A stretch of 64,000 nt of DNA from contig NC_025882.1 of the NCBI RefSeq assembly GCF_000755165.1, forward strand, positions 350,268 through 414,267. The letters are read 5' to 3'. The DNA comes from Leishmania panamensis. Taxonomy: Eukaryota > Euglenozoa > Kinetoplastea > Trypanosomatida > Trypanosomatidae. The first letter of the stretch is position 1. Every line of letters starts with the position of its first letter. This document shows, one piece after another, positions 41,787 to 51,052 of the stretch. The notes beneath the pieces are model-generated. The model saw only the letters and a program-made list of their open reading frames with translations. It was not told the origin of the DNA and made no database searches. The translations under genes were made by a program, and so were the position numbers.

Positions 41787-43583
41787 ATGAGTTGTTGTAG
41801 TTTAAATAGGGCCCTTTCCCAGTGGCTGCCCTCGGGGGTGATTGCAGGCCATGTGCGGCGAACACCAGGAGGAGCAGGTAGCCCTCATCTGCCGCGACTG
41901 ACCCATGTGACTTCCAGCAGCAGTGTTGCACTTCATGTTGCTGCTGCATCTATCGGCAGTAGCGGCAGTAGCATCATCAGGTCGTCCGGCAAAAAAGCCT
42001 CCGTGTACTATAACTTTGCCACTCCGGTGGATGTATTCCGTGATGGGGCGGATGGTGGAAGTGTCTGTCACCGCCGACAACGACGCGAGGCGCTGGGTCG
42101 AGAGGGAGGACCGCTGCTTGTGGCGCCGCGCACGCCAGATCCTGGTGACCCGCTTCAGCGCCTCAACATTTTTCGACGCGATTTTTCCGACTACAGCGTC
42201 AGCGCAAGGGGGAGTCAGAACATCATGGTCAGCGTCGACACCACCACTCGCCGGTTTCTCGATATGTTCTGCGACTTTGATGCCAAACGCTGCAAGCTGT
42301 GCAATGAAACCTTCACACAGTGGCATGTCCATACCAACGGCATCCCGCACGCTGGGAGGGAAGGCATGCTGCTGGAGCTTGTTCGCCCGTATTGCGGAAC
42401 TCCCGAAGAACTAATAGAGATGTGGTGGCAGCGGCTGAACTCGTGCGCTGCGTTTCATCGGATTCCCGCTTTAAGCCACAACAACCCCCACGAGCGCAAA
42501 CGACGTCTTCTGTACCTATTGAAGCTACTGAAAGACCGCGGCATCCTCGTGGAGACGTTCAACGTAAGTGACAGCCAGTCCATCAACTCGGCGCGCTCGT
42601 GGGAGTTTGAGCGACTGGAGTTCGTTGGGGACAATGTGGTCAAGTATATCCTGAACAGTGTCATTTCATGTACCTTTCCTCCTCACGAAGGAGGCGCGAA
42701 AGGAAAGCTAACGTGCTTCCAATTCGTGATGGACGGCAACGATGGTCTAGCACGCGGCTACGACCATCTCGACCTCCAACAGCTCGCCTCCAGCGTGAGG
42801 GTAGTGAGCAAATTTAAGAGTGACATTGTCGAGACCCTCTTCGCGGAGTTGCAGATGTACCTGTGGAGCACGCAGCACGATGTCGGCACCTCACCCCTGG
42901 TGTTTCCTTTTACGAGAGACATATACACGCTGCGGGCGCTGGTGCAACATGTTTTGTATGAGTTGGCCATTGAGCTCTTTCTTTACCACATTTCCTACAT
43001 TAACGGCATGCTACAGCGTGTGATGCGAGAGAACCACCTGCAGTTTGTAAAAACAGATGCCGCGCTAAACCCCACGACTGGTGCAAACATCAGGAGTTGG
43101 GGCATGAAGGCGAGCCACGGTGACTGGACTGACAGGGGCGAAGACCATAGCCTTCCGCAAGGCTACGGGGCACCGGCGATGCCTGCCCCCACGGTGACTC
43201 TCATGAAGGTGCGCTCGCAGCGCGCCCACCGGCAGGGTTCCGATGCGGCGCTCTTCTTCGAGTCCACAAACTACGACAACTTCAAGCGCGTGGTTCCGAT
43301 CGGCGGGCTTTTGCCGCGGGCTTTTGCGCGGGAAGAGTTGTCCGTGATCCCAAACTACATGCCGCACCTCCAGAGCGATGGCACGATGACGCTGAAGATG
43401 AGGAAGGCTGGGAATGCCGGCTGGTCGACCCTGTATGCCTCCGCAGCAGCGGTGGTTGAGAGGGGAGTCGTTGCCGACGGTCTCGGCATAAGTGCAACAA
43501 TGAAACCGCGAGTCGACCGCGAGCCCGTTCGCTTGTCAGTTCCACGTCTCAAGGACGAAGAGCTTATCCCAGAGCTCATTTAA
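41787..43583 (+). CDS. U1-like zinc finger / RNase III protein, editosome endonuclease type (KREN-like)
   Basis: The protein has 598 residues from the first ATG; the N-terminus (MSCCSLNRALSQWLPSG, later VRRT) looks like a mitochondrial presequence. A U1-type C2H2 finger begins near residue 169 (CKLCNETF...HVHTNGIPH). The RNase III signature ERLEFVGDNV starts at residue 275, and DIVE lies at 346-349. Thus E275, E278, D282, D346 and E349 match the positions of E38, E41, D45, D114 and E117 in bacterial RNase III, with similar spacing. U1 finger plus RNase III is the architecture of the kinetoplastid RNA-editing KREN/KREPB proteins. The complete catalytic set favours a KREN endonuclease, which cleaves pre-mRNA at guide-RNA mismatches, over a KREPB partner, in which these residues are degenerate. 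Which KREN cannot be told. No clear double-stranded RNA-binding motif is visible. Confidence 0.82.
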   Translation: MSCCSLNRALSQWLPSGVIAGHVRRTPGGAGSPHLPRLTHVTSSSSVALHVAAASIGSSGSSIIRSSGKKASVYYNFATPVDVFRDGADGGSVCHRRQRREALGREGGPLLVAPRTPDPGDPLQRLNIFRRDFSDYSVSARGSQNIMVSVDTTTRRFLDMFCDFDAKRCKLCNETFTQWHVHTNGIPHAGREGMLLELVRPYCGTPEELIEMWWQRLNSCAAFHRIPALSHNNPHERKRRLLYLLKLLKDRGILVETFNVSDSQSINSARSWEFERLEFVGDNVVKYILNSVISCTFPPHEGGAKGKLTCFQFVMDGNDGLARGYDHLDLQQLASSVRVVSKFKSDIVETLFAELQMYLWSTQHDVGTSPLVFPFTRDIYTLRALVQHVLYELAIELFLYHISYINGMLQRVMRENHLQFVKTDAALNPTTGANIRSWGMKASHGDWTDRGEDHSLPQGYGAPAMPAPTVTLMKVRSQRAHRQGSDAALFFESTNYDNFKRVVPIGGLLPRAFAREELSVIPNYMPHLQSDGTMTLKMRKAGNAGWSTLYASAAAVVERGVVADGLGISATMKPRVDREPVRLSVPRLKDEELIPELI

Positions 43584-44671
43584 GCTCCTCACATGTGTTT
43601 TCTTTCCTTCTCCCTTCATTTTCTTTGGTCTTGTTCCCCCAAATTCTGCTGTGGTGGATTGCGAGAGGGCGAGCGGGTCAGTAGTTGCCAGAAGCACGAG
43701 GAATGCCTTTTAGTGCCGCGGCAGACCCACGAGTACGTGCACAGCTGTACGGAACAACAACGACGAAAAAAAAAGACTCGGGCTGGGGCAGTGGGTACCT
43801 CAGCTGGAGCAGAGGTGATTTTGCCCTGAAACGCGCGAGCGGGTGAAGCGCCTGGACCGCACTCGATAAATGGGGGCCACAGAAAACAAAGAGAGAAAGG
43901 GAGAGACGTGTTCCACAGCTACTCTCTCTATTGTAATGCAGCACTTCCCTCTTCCTCCTCCTCTCGCCCTTTGTCGAGCGCCTGCGCGTGCGCTTGTGGG
44001 TGTGCGCAGGAGAGGAAAGGGTAACAAGCGCTCTCGCCAGACGCCTATCCTGTGCTTTATTGTGTACCTTCCCCATCCCCCGACGTCGATTCTTGTCAAA
44101 TGCCATGCCTGATCGCTTTTCTCCCTTTCATTGTGCGCGGTTGCACCTCCCGCAGCATAGAATATCAAGCAGGCACGCGCACTTCGCACGAGACAGTGAC
44201 GCGCAATCGCCTCGGTCCTATCACCTTTTCGTTCCCGCTCACCATTATCAGACACACCACCCCCTCCCCTTCCCCCTCCCTCCCTCATTATCCTCCCCAT
44301 ACATGCGCACACCATACACGTCCACCCTCCCCACTCCGTACATACACCCGCACAGTCACCCTAGAGAACGCATCAGTAGCTGATTTCCTGCTTCGCAGTC
44401 AGTGGTGCTGCCCCCGGTGAAGGCTGGAAGAGGAACACATCTTCATTCACGTCACCGCAAGACTCACTGCCTCTTATACGCCTTCTCGCTCTTTCGCCTT
44501 CTCCATTCCGCAGACATACGCCTACACTGCCCACTCAGAGTTGTCGCTTCGTCGCTGGTATTTTTCACTGAAGCGCTCCTCTTTGTGTGTGTGTGTTTTT
44601 TTTTCTGTTGTTGTTGTACCTTTCGTAGCTAACGTGTGTCGTGTCAACTGGAAAGGGCGCCTGCATTCCTC
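43584..44671. other. Spacer upstream of the WHIM-motif gene
   Basis: No gene is supported. An A-run at 43766-43773 lies within the probable 3' UTR. CT-rich DNA at 44240-44300, and a TG tract followed by TTTTTTTTCTGTTGTTGTTGTACC up to CTTTCGTAG (AG near 44628), make a good acceptor region about 40 bp before the next ATG. Confidence 0.55.
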
Positions 44672-47600
44672 ATGATCACCGCTCGGTCACCTTATCAAGT
44701 GTATAAGGCGGCGGACGTTAAGGGAACCGTCACCGACTTCAACTCTCTGCCGCCTGAGGAGGTACTGCCGTACAAGATCACATCCTCGGAGGAGACATTG
44801 GTGGCGTCACTCTCTGTTGTCGAGCGAAGCGAGGAACAGCGAGGCAAGTACGCCGTCTCAGCCCTGCACGCCGCGAGGGTCTACGTCTCTGACCTCATCA
44901 GCTACATTCCCCTGTCCGCCCGCTCGCAGACGGCCAAGAGAGTCGAAATTAACACTGACGCGATTGTACGCACTGTCGTGCTGTTTGCCACCAACACAGA
45001 ACTCCTTCAAAGTGTTAAAAACATCGTTCTTGCGAACGCCTCAGGGGCGCACATATCGCTGAAGGATCTCTCGGATCTAGAAGGCGTGCTGAACGCGATG
45101 GAAAAGGAGCACCGGCAGAAAGCGAAAGGCGCTGGGGAGAAGGTGGACATGCTGCGCAAGGTTGCGCCAGAGCCGATGATCGTCCCCTCCAGCCCAGCGA
45201 CGTCGAAAGGTGCGACAGCGTTGGCCACAGGCGAGGACGGCGGTGGCGCCGCGCAGAATTCCACAGGGTCTTTGCGGCAGCGTCGCCGGCGCTCACAGTC
45301 TACCGACGGCCCTGCCGCCAACGCAGACTCACATGGAGATGCCGCGGCACTCAAGGTGGCGAAGATCGAGGTGGACGGAGACAATACTCCTCTCGCCGCT
45401 GTGTATGCGCCAACGCCATCTAGCGGGCTCAAGAGTCTGCGCACCGGCCGAGGCGGCGGTCTAGTGTGGGGCCGCCTCCGCAGCCTAACAAACAACGAAA
45501 AGAAGGTCGTCGCGATGCTGCACTCCACGATTCAGGTGCTGGGGCATATCTTCGCGACCAAGTTCAACGACCTCGTCCCCATCTTCGACACGCTTCAGAA
45601 GCAACTCAGAATGGCACAAGCCGTCATGGATGCCGAGCGCGCACAGTACGAAGCAAGGACGGACAAAAGAGCCTTAGAGCCGTTTCACGGGGTCACCCTG
45701 GATGCCGTGCAGCTTGCTCTAGAGCAGTCGAGCGACACATTCCGCAACGACGAGGAGTGCCGCTACGAGCTCGATGAGGACCTCTTGCACCCCATCGCCC
45801 ACGCCTGCCTGAGTGTCATCAACCACATTGAGGGCTTCTTGACTGAGCCATTCAAGGGCCCGACGCCGGAGGAGTTGGCAAGGAAGCAGCTGCTGCGTGA
45901 TGCCGCACGGACCAAGCGCGACGAGGCGAAGCGTCGGGTTCTTGAAAAGGCGGAAGCCAAGGCGGAGCTGGAGCGCAAAAAAGAGGAAGAGCGGCAGCTG
46001 ATGCGGCGGCGACTTGGCGACGGCAGTGACGAGTACGAGGAAGACCTTCAAGAAGACACCACGCTCGTCACCCCGTCTACGTTAGGGTACGTGGCGTACG
46101 ATGCGGGGCTACCGCTTGGCACTCCTGAACTCTTTGAAAAGGCGCTGTATATATGGGGCATGCTCGTCTCAGTGCCACGTGCGCTCAGTCTGTCACAGAT
46201 GCGATTTACTACCTTCCTGAAAGGAATCGAGTGTGAGGACCAGGACGCGAATGGGCTGATGGAGGAGGTGACCAAGTGTCTGCTCAACGTTTCGATAGAT
46301 AACCTGCGCTTCCGCTCTCCCGAGGCGCCGCGTATCATGACGCGCGGCAAGAACTGGTTCGATGCCCTTGTCGAGTTTGTCGGAGTGTCAAGTGGAAACA
46401 AAAAGAAGCGACGGCAGCAGCAACGCCGCGCCTCTAGTACCGAGGAGGATGAGGAAGAAAGCGACGAGAAGGATGACAGCGACGGCGAGAGCGATGTAGC
46501 CTCCTCGATATCGTCTTCGCCATCTTCCGCTGCGTCAAAAGGGAACGACGCCAACACGTCAGCTGAAGAGGGGGGCTCACGGCTCGAGGAGAACCCAGCA
46601 GCTGCCGGGGCGGAGGGAGGCGAAAGCGCCGCTGAGGCGGTTGCGGAAGAGGAGGTGGATACAGACCCGTTCTTGCTGGAGCTGAAGATAACAATGATGA
46701 AGGTAGCAGAGCTGCGTTCCTTGGCGTCTTGGGGAAACGTCGACGTTATTGATCGCCTTAATCTGCTTCAGTTCTGTGTGCTAGAGGCACTGAGCAGCGA
46801 CGGCGTGCGCAGCGAAGCAGACCGTCTTGAGAAGGACCGCGAAGATGAAACGTTGAACGTTGAGAAGAAGCTAAAGGAGATTCGTGAGGAGGCGGAGAAG
46901 GAGTTAAAGGCGCTGTTGCGCACGTTGCCGCCAGTGACTACCACAACTGCCCGCAATGCGAAAAAAATGCCAAGGAGCAAGCGAAAGACCGAGTCAGTGA
47001 AGACGGAGGACGACCAAGGCTCCAGCAACGCCGAGGATGGCAAGCAGGACGGTGACGAGGCTGAGGGCTGTCAAGAAGCGAAGGCAAAGGCCGCAGGGGA
47101 GGGGGCGGAGAGGACTTTTGAGGCCGAGCGGGAAGCTATCCTCAAGGGTGTCGATCGCAAGCGCGAGGAGATCTATGCGCGATTGCTCAGCTTGCAGGAT
47201 GGCAATGACCACGGCGCCATTATCGAGCCGCTTGGCATGGACCGCTATCGGCGCCTTTATTGGCGTTTTCCAATGGAGCGGGAAGTTTACGTGCAAAGCG
47301 TACCCCATCTCACGGCCGCCGCATTCCCTGTCCTGACCGAGCCACCGGAACTCAAGCAGCGCCGTGCCCCCTCGCGGCCACTTCTCCTGGATGAGGAGGA
47401 GAGATCATTGCAGGGCCGGCGACGGCGTGATGACCGAGGTTCAACCGCGGCGAGCGATCCGACTGACGTCAATGACGACAAGAGTGCAGTTCAGACTATG
47501 TGGGGTTTTATTCCCTGCAACTACCTCGGGACCTTTCTGCAGACTCTGGACCGTCGCGGGGAGCGGGAGGCCCCGTTGCGGCACGCACTAGAGATGGTGG

Positions 47601-47707
47601 AGCCGTACCTGACAACTTTGGAAGAGCCACGAGAAGTGCGTGAGACACGGGCACGCGCGCACATGTTTGGCTACTTGAACCGCCTGAAGACCGACTTCAC
47701 GTACTGA
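44672..47707 (+). CDS. WHIM-motif chromatin protein (ISWI/BAZ-partner-like)
   Basis: The protein has 1011 residues from the first ATG. A conserved N-terminal region (about residues 1-130) comes before a disordered linker, a helical block (about 275-400), a highly charged helix (about 405-455) and an acidic serine-rich tract (about 585-670). Near residue 852 it has EPLGMDRYRRLYWRFP, matching the WHIM2 pattern (PLGxDRxxxRYWxF) of WSTF/ACF1/BAZ and HB1-type proteins. Near 943-970, WGFIPCNYL is followed by LDRRGEREAPLRHAL, matching the WHIM3/WSD pattern (W...LDxRGxREx-L). In known families these motifs contact ISWI remodellers and linker DNA. A nuclear chromatin-remodelling role is therefore inferred. 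No PHD finger or bromodomain is visible. Trypanosomatids have an ISWI complex, but I cannot say that this is a subunit. Confidence 0.72.
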   Translation: MITARSPYQVYKAADVKGTVTDFNSLPPEEVLPYKITSSEETLVASLSVVERSEEQRGKYAVSALHAARVYVSDLISYIPLSARSQTAKRVEINTDAIVRTVVLFATNTELLQSVKNIVLANASGAHISLKDLSDLEGVLNAMEKEHRQKAKGAGEKVDMLRKVAPEPMIVPSSPATSKGATALATGEDGGGAAQNSTGSLRQRRRRSQSTDGPAANADSHGDAAALKVAKIEVDGDNTPLAAVYAPTPSSGLKSLRTGRGGGLVWGRLRSLTNNEKKVVAMLHSTIQVLGHIFATKFNDLVPIFDTLQKQLRMAQAVMDAERAQYEARTDKRALEPFHGVTLDAVQLALEQSSDTFRNDEECRYELDEDLLHPIAHACLSVINHIEGFLTEPFKGPTPEELARKQLLRDAARTKRDEAKRRVLEKAEAKAELERKKEEERQLMRRRLGDGSDEYEEDLQEDTTLVTPSTLGYVAYDAGLPLGTPELFEKALYIWGMLVSVPRALSLSQMRFTTFLKGIECEDQDANGLMEEVTKCLLNVSIDNLRFRSPEAPRIMTRGKNWFDALVEFVGVSSGNKKKRRQQQRRASSTEEDEEESDEKDDSDGESDVASSISSSPSSAASKGNDANTSAEEGGSRLEENPAAAGAEGGESAAEAVAEEEVDTDPFLLELKITMMKVAELRSLASWGNVDVIDRLNLLQFCVLEALSSDGVRSEADRLEKDREDETLNVEKKLKEIREEAEKELKALLRTLPPVTTTTARNAKKMPRSKRKTESVKTEDDQGSSNAEDGKQDGDEAEGCQEAKAKAAGEGAERTFEAEREAILKGVDRKREEIYARLLSLQDGNDHGAIIEPLGMDRYRRLYWRFPMEREVYVQSVPHLTAAAFPVLTEPPELKQRRAPSRPLLLDEEERSLQGRRRRDDRGSTAASDPTDVNDDKSAVQTMWGFIPCNYLGTFLQTLDRRGEREAPLRHALEMVEPYLTTLEEPREVRETRARAHMFGYLNRLKTDFTY

Positions 47708-48247
47708 GCTGACGGCCAGCCCTGACTTCTTTCAACTCCCGCTAGGAGCTTTCGCTTTCTGGGGTGGGAGAAACGGCACTCGGTCTTTGAGGACAATGTT
47801 TAGAAGGTTTAATTGATGCTCTCCGCCTTCAGTATCCACATTGAGACACCCATTCACCACACAGAGAGAGAGAGACGTTTCTTTGTACGTGTGGGTGGGT
47901 GGTGAATCCTTTCGCTTCTAACACACGCATAGGCCGACTACCAATCTTGATGGACCCCCTGCTTGGCCCAACTGGTGAAAGTGGCTGAACTTCCGTTTCC
48001 GTCTAGCGCTCTGTTTGTTACCACTCAACACTCAGCGCTTTCTGCACCCAGCCCCGCTATGTCTCTTTTCTGCCTCACTCGAGAAACTCAGCCATACCCC
48101 TGTCATCCCCATTCGCGTCTCTTCACTTTTTCTTCTGCGCCTCCCTCCCCTCTACTCCTTCCTCATTCCGTCCTTCCTTCCTGGGGCATCACTGTTTACT
48201 CTCACCATCACTCTTTCCAGCTCTACTCTTTGTGTCTCGTAGTCGCC
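47708..48247. other. Spacer upstream of eL24 copy 1
   Basis: No gene is seen. CT-rich DNA at about 48110-48240 leads directly to the eL24 start codon and ends in CTCGTAG, the likely acceptor. Confidence 0.6.
48236..48247 (+). promoter_or_regulatory. Probable trans-splice acceptor, eL24 copy 1
   Basis: A long CT-rich tract ends in CTCGTAG with AG at 48241-48242, leaving only TCGCC before the ATG. The same 12 bases precede copy 2 although the sequence further upstream differs, which supports a functional site. If used, the encoded leader after the spliced leader would be five nucleotides. Confidence 0.5.
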
Positions 48248-48622
48248 ATGCGTACGATCGAGTGCGAGTTCTCCCACTTCGCGGTGCACCCCGGCCACGG
48301 CCGCCGGTACGTGCCCTTCGCGTTCCTGTCCACGAAGCCGGTGCTGACCTTCTCGCGCCCGAAGTGCTTCGCGCTGTACATGCGCAAGAAGAACCCGAGG
48401 TTTATTCCGTGGACGCGCACGTACCGCCGCATCCACCGCAAGACGACGACGGACCGCGTGAACCGCCGCCGCGCTGCTCGCGCGGTGAGGGTGCAGCGTG
48501 CGATCGTTGGTGCCGACCTGTCCTACATCCAGGAGGTGCGCGCGACACGCAAGGAGGACCGCTCCGCCAAGGCCAAGGCCGTCCGCGCGGAGGTCGCCGA
48601 GCGCAAGGCCGCCAAGAAGTGA
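48248..48622 (+). CDS. RPL24: 60S ribosomal protein eL24, copy 1
   Basis: The protein has 124 residues. The N-terminal half is the L24e domain: MRTIECEFSHFAVHPGHGRR, the VPFAFLSTKPVLTF strand region and the PRFIPWTRTYRR block. The usual L24e zinc-binding cysteine set is incomplete here (only C6 and a cysteine in RPKCFALYM are seen). The C-terminus is a basic alanine- and lysine-rich helix (AKAKAVRAEVAERKAAKK). The protein sits at the large-subunit interface and forms a bridge to the small subunit. The frame is open upstream without another ATG; homology with copy 2 and the family start both support this ATG. Confidence 0.95.
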   Translation: MRTIECEFSHFAVHPGHGRRYVPFAFLSTKPVLTFSRPKCFALYMRKKNPRFIPWTRTYRRIHRKTTTDRVNRRRAARAVRVQRAIVGADLSYIQEVRATRKEDRSAKAKAVRAEVAERKAAKK

Positions 48623-49318
48623 AGCCCAACTGCTTCATGTCTCTTGGGCGTATCTGGTAAGGGAGACTGGCTGATGTGAGCAGGCGGCTGCGGACTTTGC
48701 GACAAACTGCAGCTGTCCAAGTGTTTATTTATTTATTTTGTCTTGTATGCGCGATGCCGGTAAGGGCGAACAACAAGAACGAGACAAGAAACGTGTGCCT
48801 CTGGCCCGTGCACCGCGGATGTGGCTGGTGTGACGTTGCGCGTCGCGTTGATCCCGATGTTCTCCTTTTCCATTATGGACTGCGCACAGCGACGCACGTT
48901 CTCTGCGTTGCAGCTTTGTTGGGGATTATCGTGTGTTGGTGGGGCGCATCTCTGCCATCGTGGACAGTGCCCCCCTCTCTCCCTGCATGTCTGCAACGCC
49001 CGCCACCACCTTCTTCTGGTGCGCTCCTTCTTTTCTTCGTCTCCCCCTTACCGACAGCCCAACCCCCCACTCTCCTTTGCACGTTTGTGGTGGTCGTCCT
49101 CTCTCACTGCAGTGCTGTATTTGTGTCACCTGGCGCTGCTGCTGCTGGTGCATGAAGAAGGTGAAAGCTGCATTACGGTGTCAGCGTATTTTTCTCTCTG
49201 TAGTTAATGTATCGAAGGCGTGCTTCATGCTGCACCTTGGCTTGATCTTTAACCCAGAACTCTGCCCAGGCATCATCACCTCTGCCGTCCATAGGAGTGT
49301 GAAATATTCGCGGATGAG
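48623..49318. other. Spacer after eL24 copy 1
   Basis: No gene is seen. The homology with copy 2 stops 11 bases after the stop codon. CT-rich DNA occurs at about 48970-49100; the sequence just before the next ATG is not pyrimidine-rich. Confidence 0.5.
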
Positions 49319-51052
49319 ATGCCGCTGACGTCTACAATGGCCACGGAACACGGGGGTCGCCGCATTTATCACGTAGGCAATGCTGTACTATCAGTTGTTG
49401 TGTTTCTGATTACCGTAGTGCTTTCGATGATTGTGCTTGACCCACAGTTCAGCAGCTATTTACTCTCTGCGCGGTATCGCACACCTCCGATAGGTTTCAC
49501 AGAGAGGGAGCTTCTCGAAGGTTTTACTCCCGTTGTAGTTGATGCGGAGAAACACACTGTACTGGTCGTGCCCGTGGCAGGCGTGCAGAGCGCGAGGTAC
49601 GTGTCCAGGGCCCTCGGCGCTTTTTTCTCAGTCGATCTCCCTTTTGCCAGTGGCTCCGGCGCCATGGTAAATAATGGGAAGGAGACGGAGATGCCTTCGC
49701 GGCTGGTGATTGCATTAGCAGACGTCTTCAGCGCCGTGCTTCTGCGCGACGGAGTTGACAACGCTACGCAGTCGCATGACACAACCAGTCAGAGGGGCGG
49801 GACTGTCCCTTTCTCAACACGACGACGTTCTGTGCTACACCTCTGCAGCGCCCTGTCATGCGTGACACCGTATGTCGCCCAGCAGTGGTCTGACCGAATC
49901 GCGACGGCATCGCTGAGGACTCATCGAACCGCCTACCGCGCTACGACCTTCGGCTCACGCACACGTCCTATAACCAACTTTGCTCTTGTATTTGGTGAGG
50001 CGAGTGAGTCACTGGCTGCAATGCGGGAACTGGCGGAGCACCGTGTATTGACTCCCCAGTTTCCGCCCACCCGCTTGAAACACAGGCCAGCCATGCCGCT
50101 TGTCGGGCGTCTGGACTATGCTGATCTGCAGGCCTTGTGCAGTTCATGCAAACAGTGCAGCTACCGGTCCTCCGTGAAGCACGCTCAACTGGCCACGGTC
50201 CTAAAAACGCAGGCGGAGCAGCTGCCTACCGAGGATTCCAGAAGACGCTTGTTCAAGGAGTGGGTGCGGCATAATGACTCTTACTCGGGCACCTCCACAT
50301 GGGGTACCGTGGAGGTGGTTCCCTTTGCCTTCGTTGTTTTTGAGGACTCGTACACACTGCACGACTTTTCGCCGGACTTGGTACACGTGGACGTGGGCAG
50401 CGGTGACAGCGTGGCAGCCCTTGCGTACCTCAAAGCTCTTGTCTCGGCTACTGGAGTACCAGAGCCTCTGCAGCCGAGAAACCTGCTTGTGTCGCTTTTT
50501 GCTTCAGAGTGGGTAAACGACATTGTTGACACGCTGCTACAGCTACAAGTAGGGCAGCACTACCATGCGATACCACTGCACAACTCGTGCATCGGACTGG
50601 AGATGTTTGACCCTCGTGAAGAGTGGAGTGTGGCACACTTGCGGTCATGGTGGAACAAAAGCTCGCTGGTGGGCACATATGTTAGCCCCTTTCTCGAGCA
50701 GAGTCGTGCTACACAGACACCGTTGTGCACCGTCTTGCTGTCACTGCAAGTGCACACGCTTGACAAACTCCTGCAGATGACATCGAAAGTAGTTCGCTCG
50801 TACCCACCTGCCGCCTCACCGGTGGAGCGCTTTTTCTACTACTCCGCGGGTCTGTCACCTGCGGACGAAGAGCCCCTCACGGCGCCGCCGCATGATGCGA
50901 CGGACGCCAAGACGTCCACCGTCGCCAGCGCATCCAGTGGCGTAGGTGAGGTAATTGGCTTTGTTGCGCAGAACATTTACTTTTTGATCCCGGTTGGCAT
51001 TGGCTTTGCTCTGACGCAGAACCTCTGTCGTCGTCGTCGGGTGTGCGGATGA
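49319..51052 (+). CDS. Two-pass membrane protein, possibly PIG-S/TTA1-like GPI transamidase subunit
   Basis: The protein has 577 residues from the ATG at 49319, with an alternative ATG at 49337. It has one membrane segment near the N-terminus (about residues 19-41), a long probably luminal domain, and a second membrane segment close to the C-terminus (about 545-566) followed by a short basic RRRRVCG tail. This layout, and the run SARYRTPPIGFTERELL just after the first segment, recall PIG-S/Gpi17 of the GPI transamidase, where a YRxPLP-like stretch follows the first helix. The resemblance is slight and from memory, so the function is only a suggestion. No catalytic motif is visible. The gene separates the two eL24 copies. 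Confidence 0.83.
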   Translation: MPLTSTMATEHGGRRIYHVGNAVLSVVVFLITVVLSMIVLDPQFSSYLLSARYRTPPIGFTERELLEGFTPVVVDAEKHTVLVVPVAGVQSARYVSRALGAFFSVDLPFASGSGAMVNNGKETEMPSRLVIALADVFSAVLLRDGVDNATQSHDTTSQRGGTVPFSTRRRSVLHLCSALSCVTPYVAQQWSDRIATASLRTHRTAYRATTFGSRTRPITNFALVFGEASESLAAMRELAEHRVLTPQFPPTRLKHRPAMPLVGRLDYADLQALCSSCKQCSYRSSVKHAQLATVLKTQAEQLPTEDSRRRLFKEWVRHNDSYSGTSTWGTVEVVPFAFVVFEDSYTLHDFSPDLVHVDVGSGDSVAALAYLKALVSATGVPEPLQPRNLLVSLFASEWVNDIVDTLLQLQVGQHYHAIPLHNSCIGLEMFDPREEWSVAHLRSWWNKSSLVGTYVSPFLEQSRATQTPLCTVLLSLQVHTLDKLLQMTSKVVRSYPPAASPVERFFYYSAGLSPADEEPLTAPPHDATDAKTSTVASASSGVGEVIGFVAQNIYFLIPVGIGFALTQNLCRRRRVCG

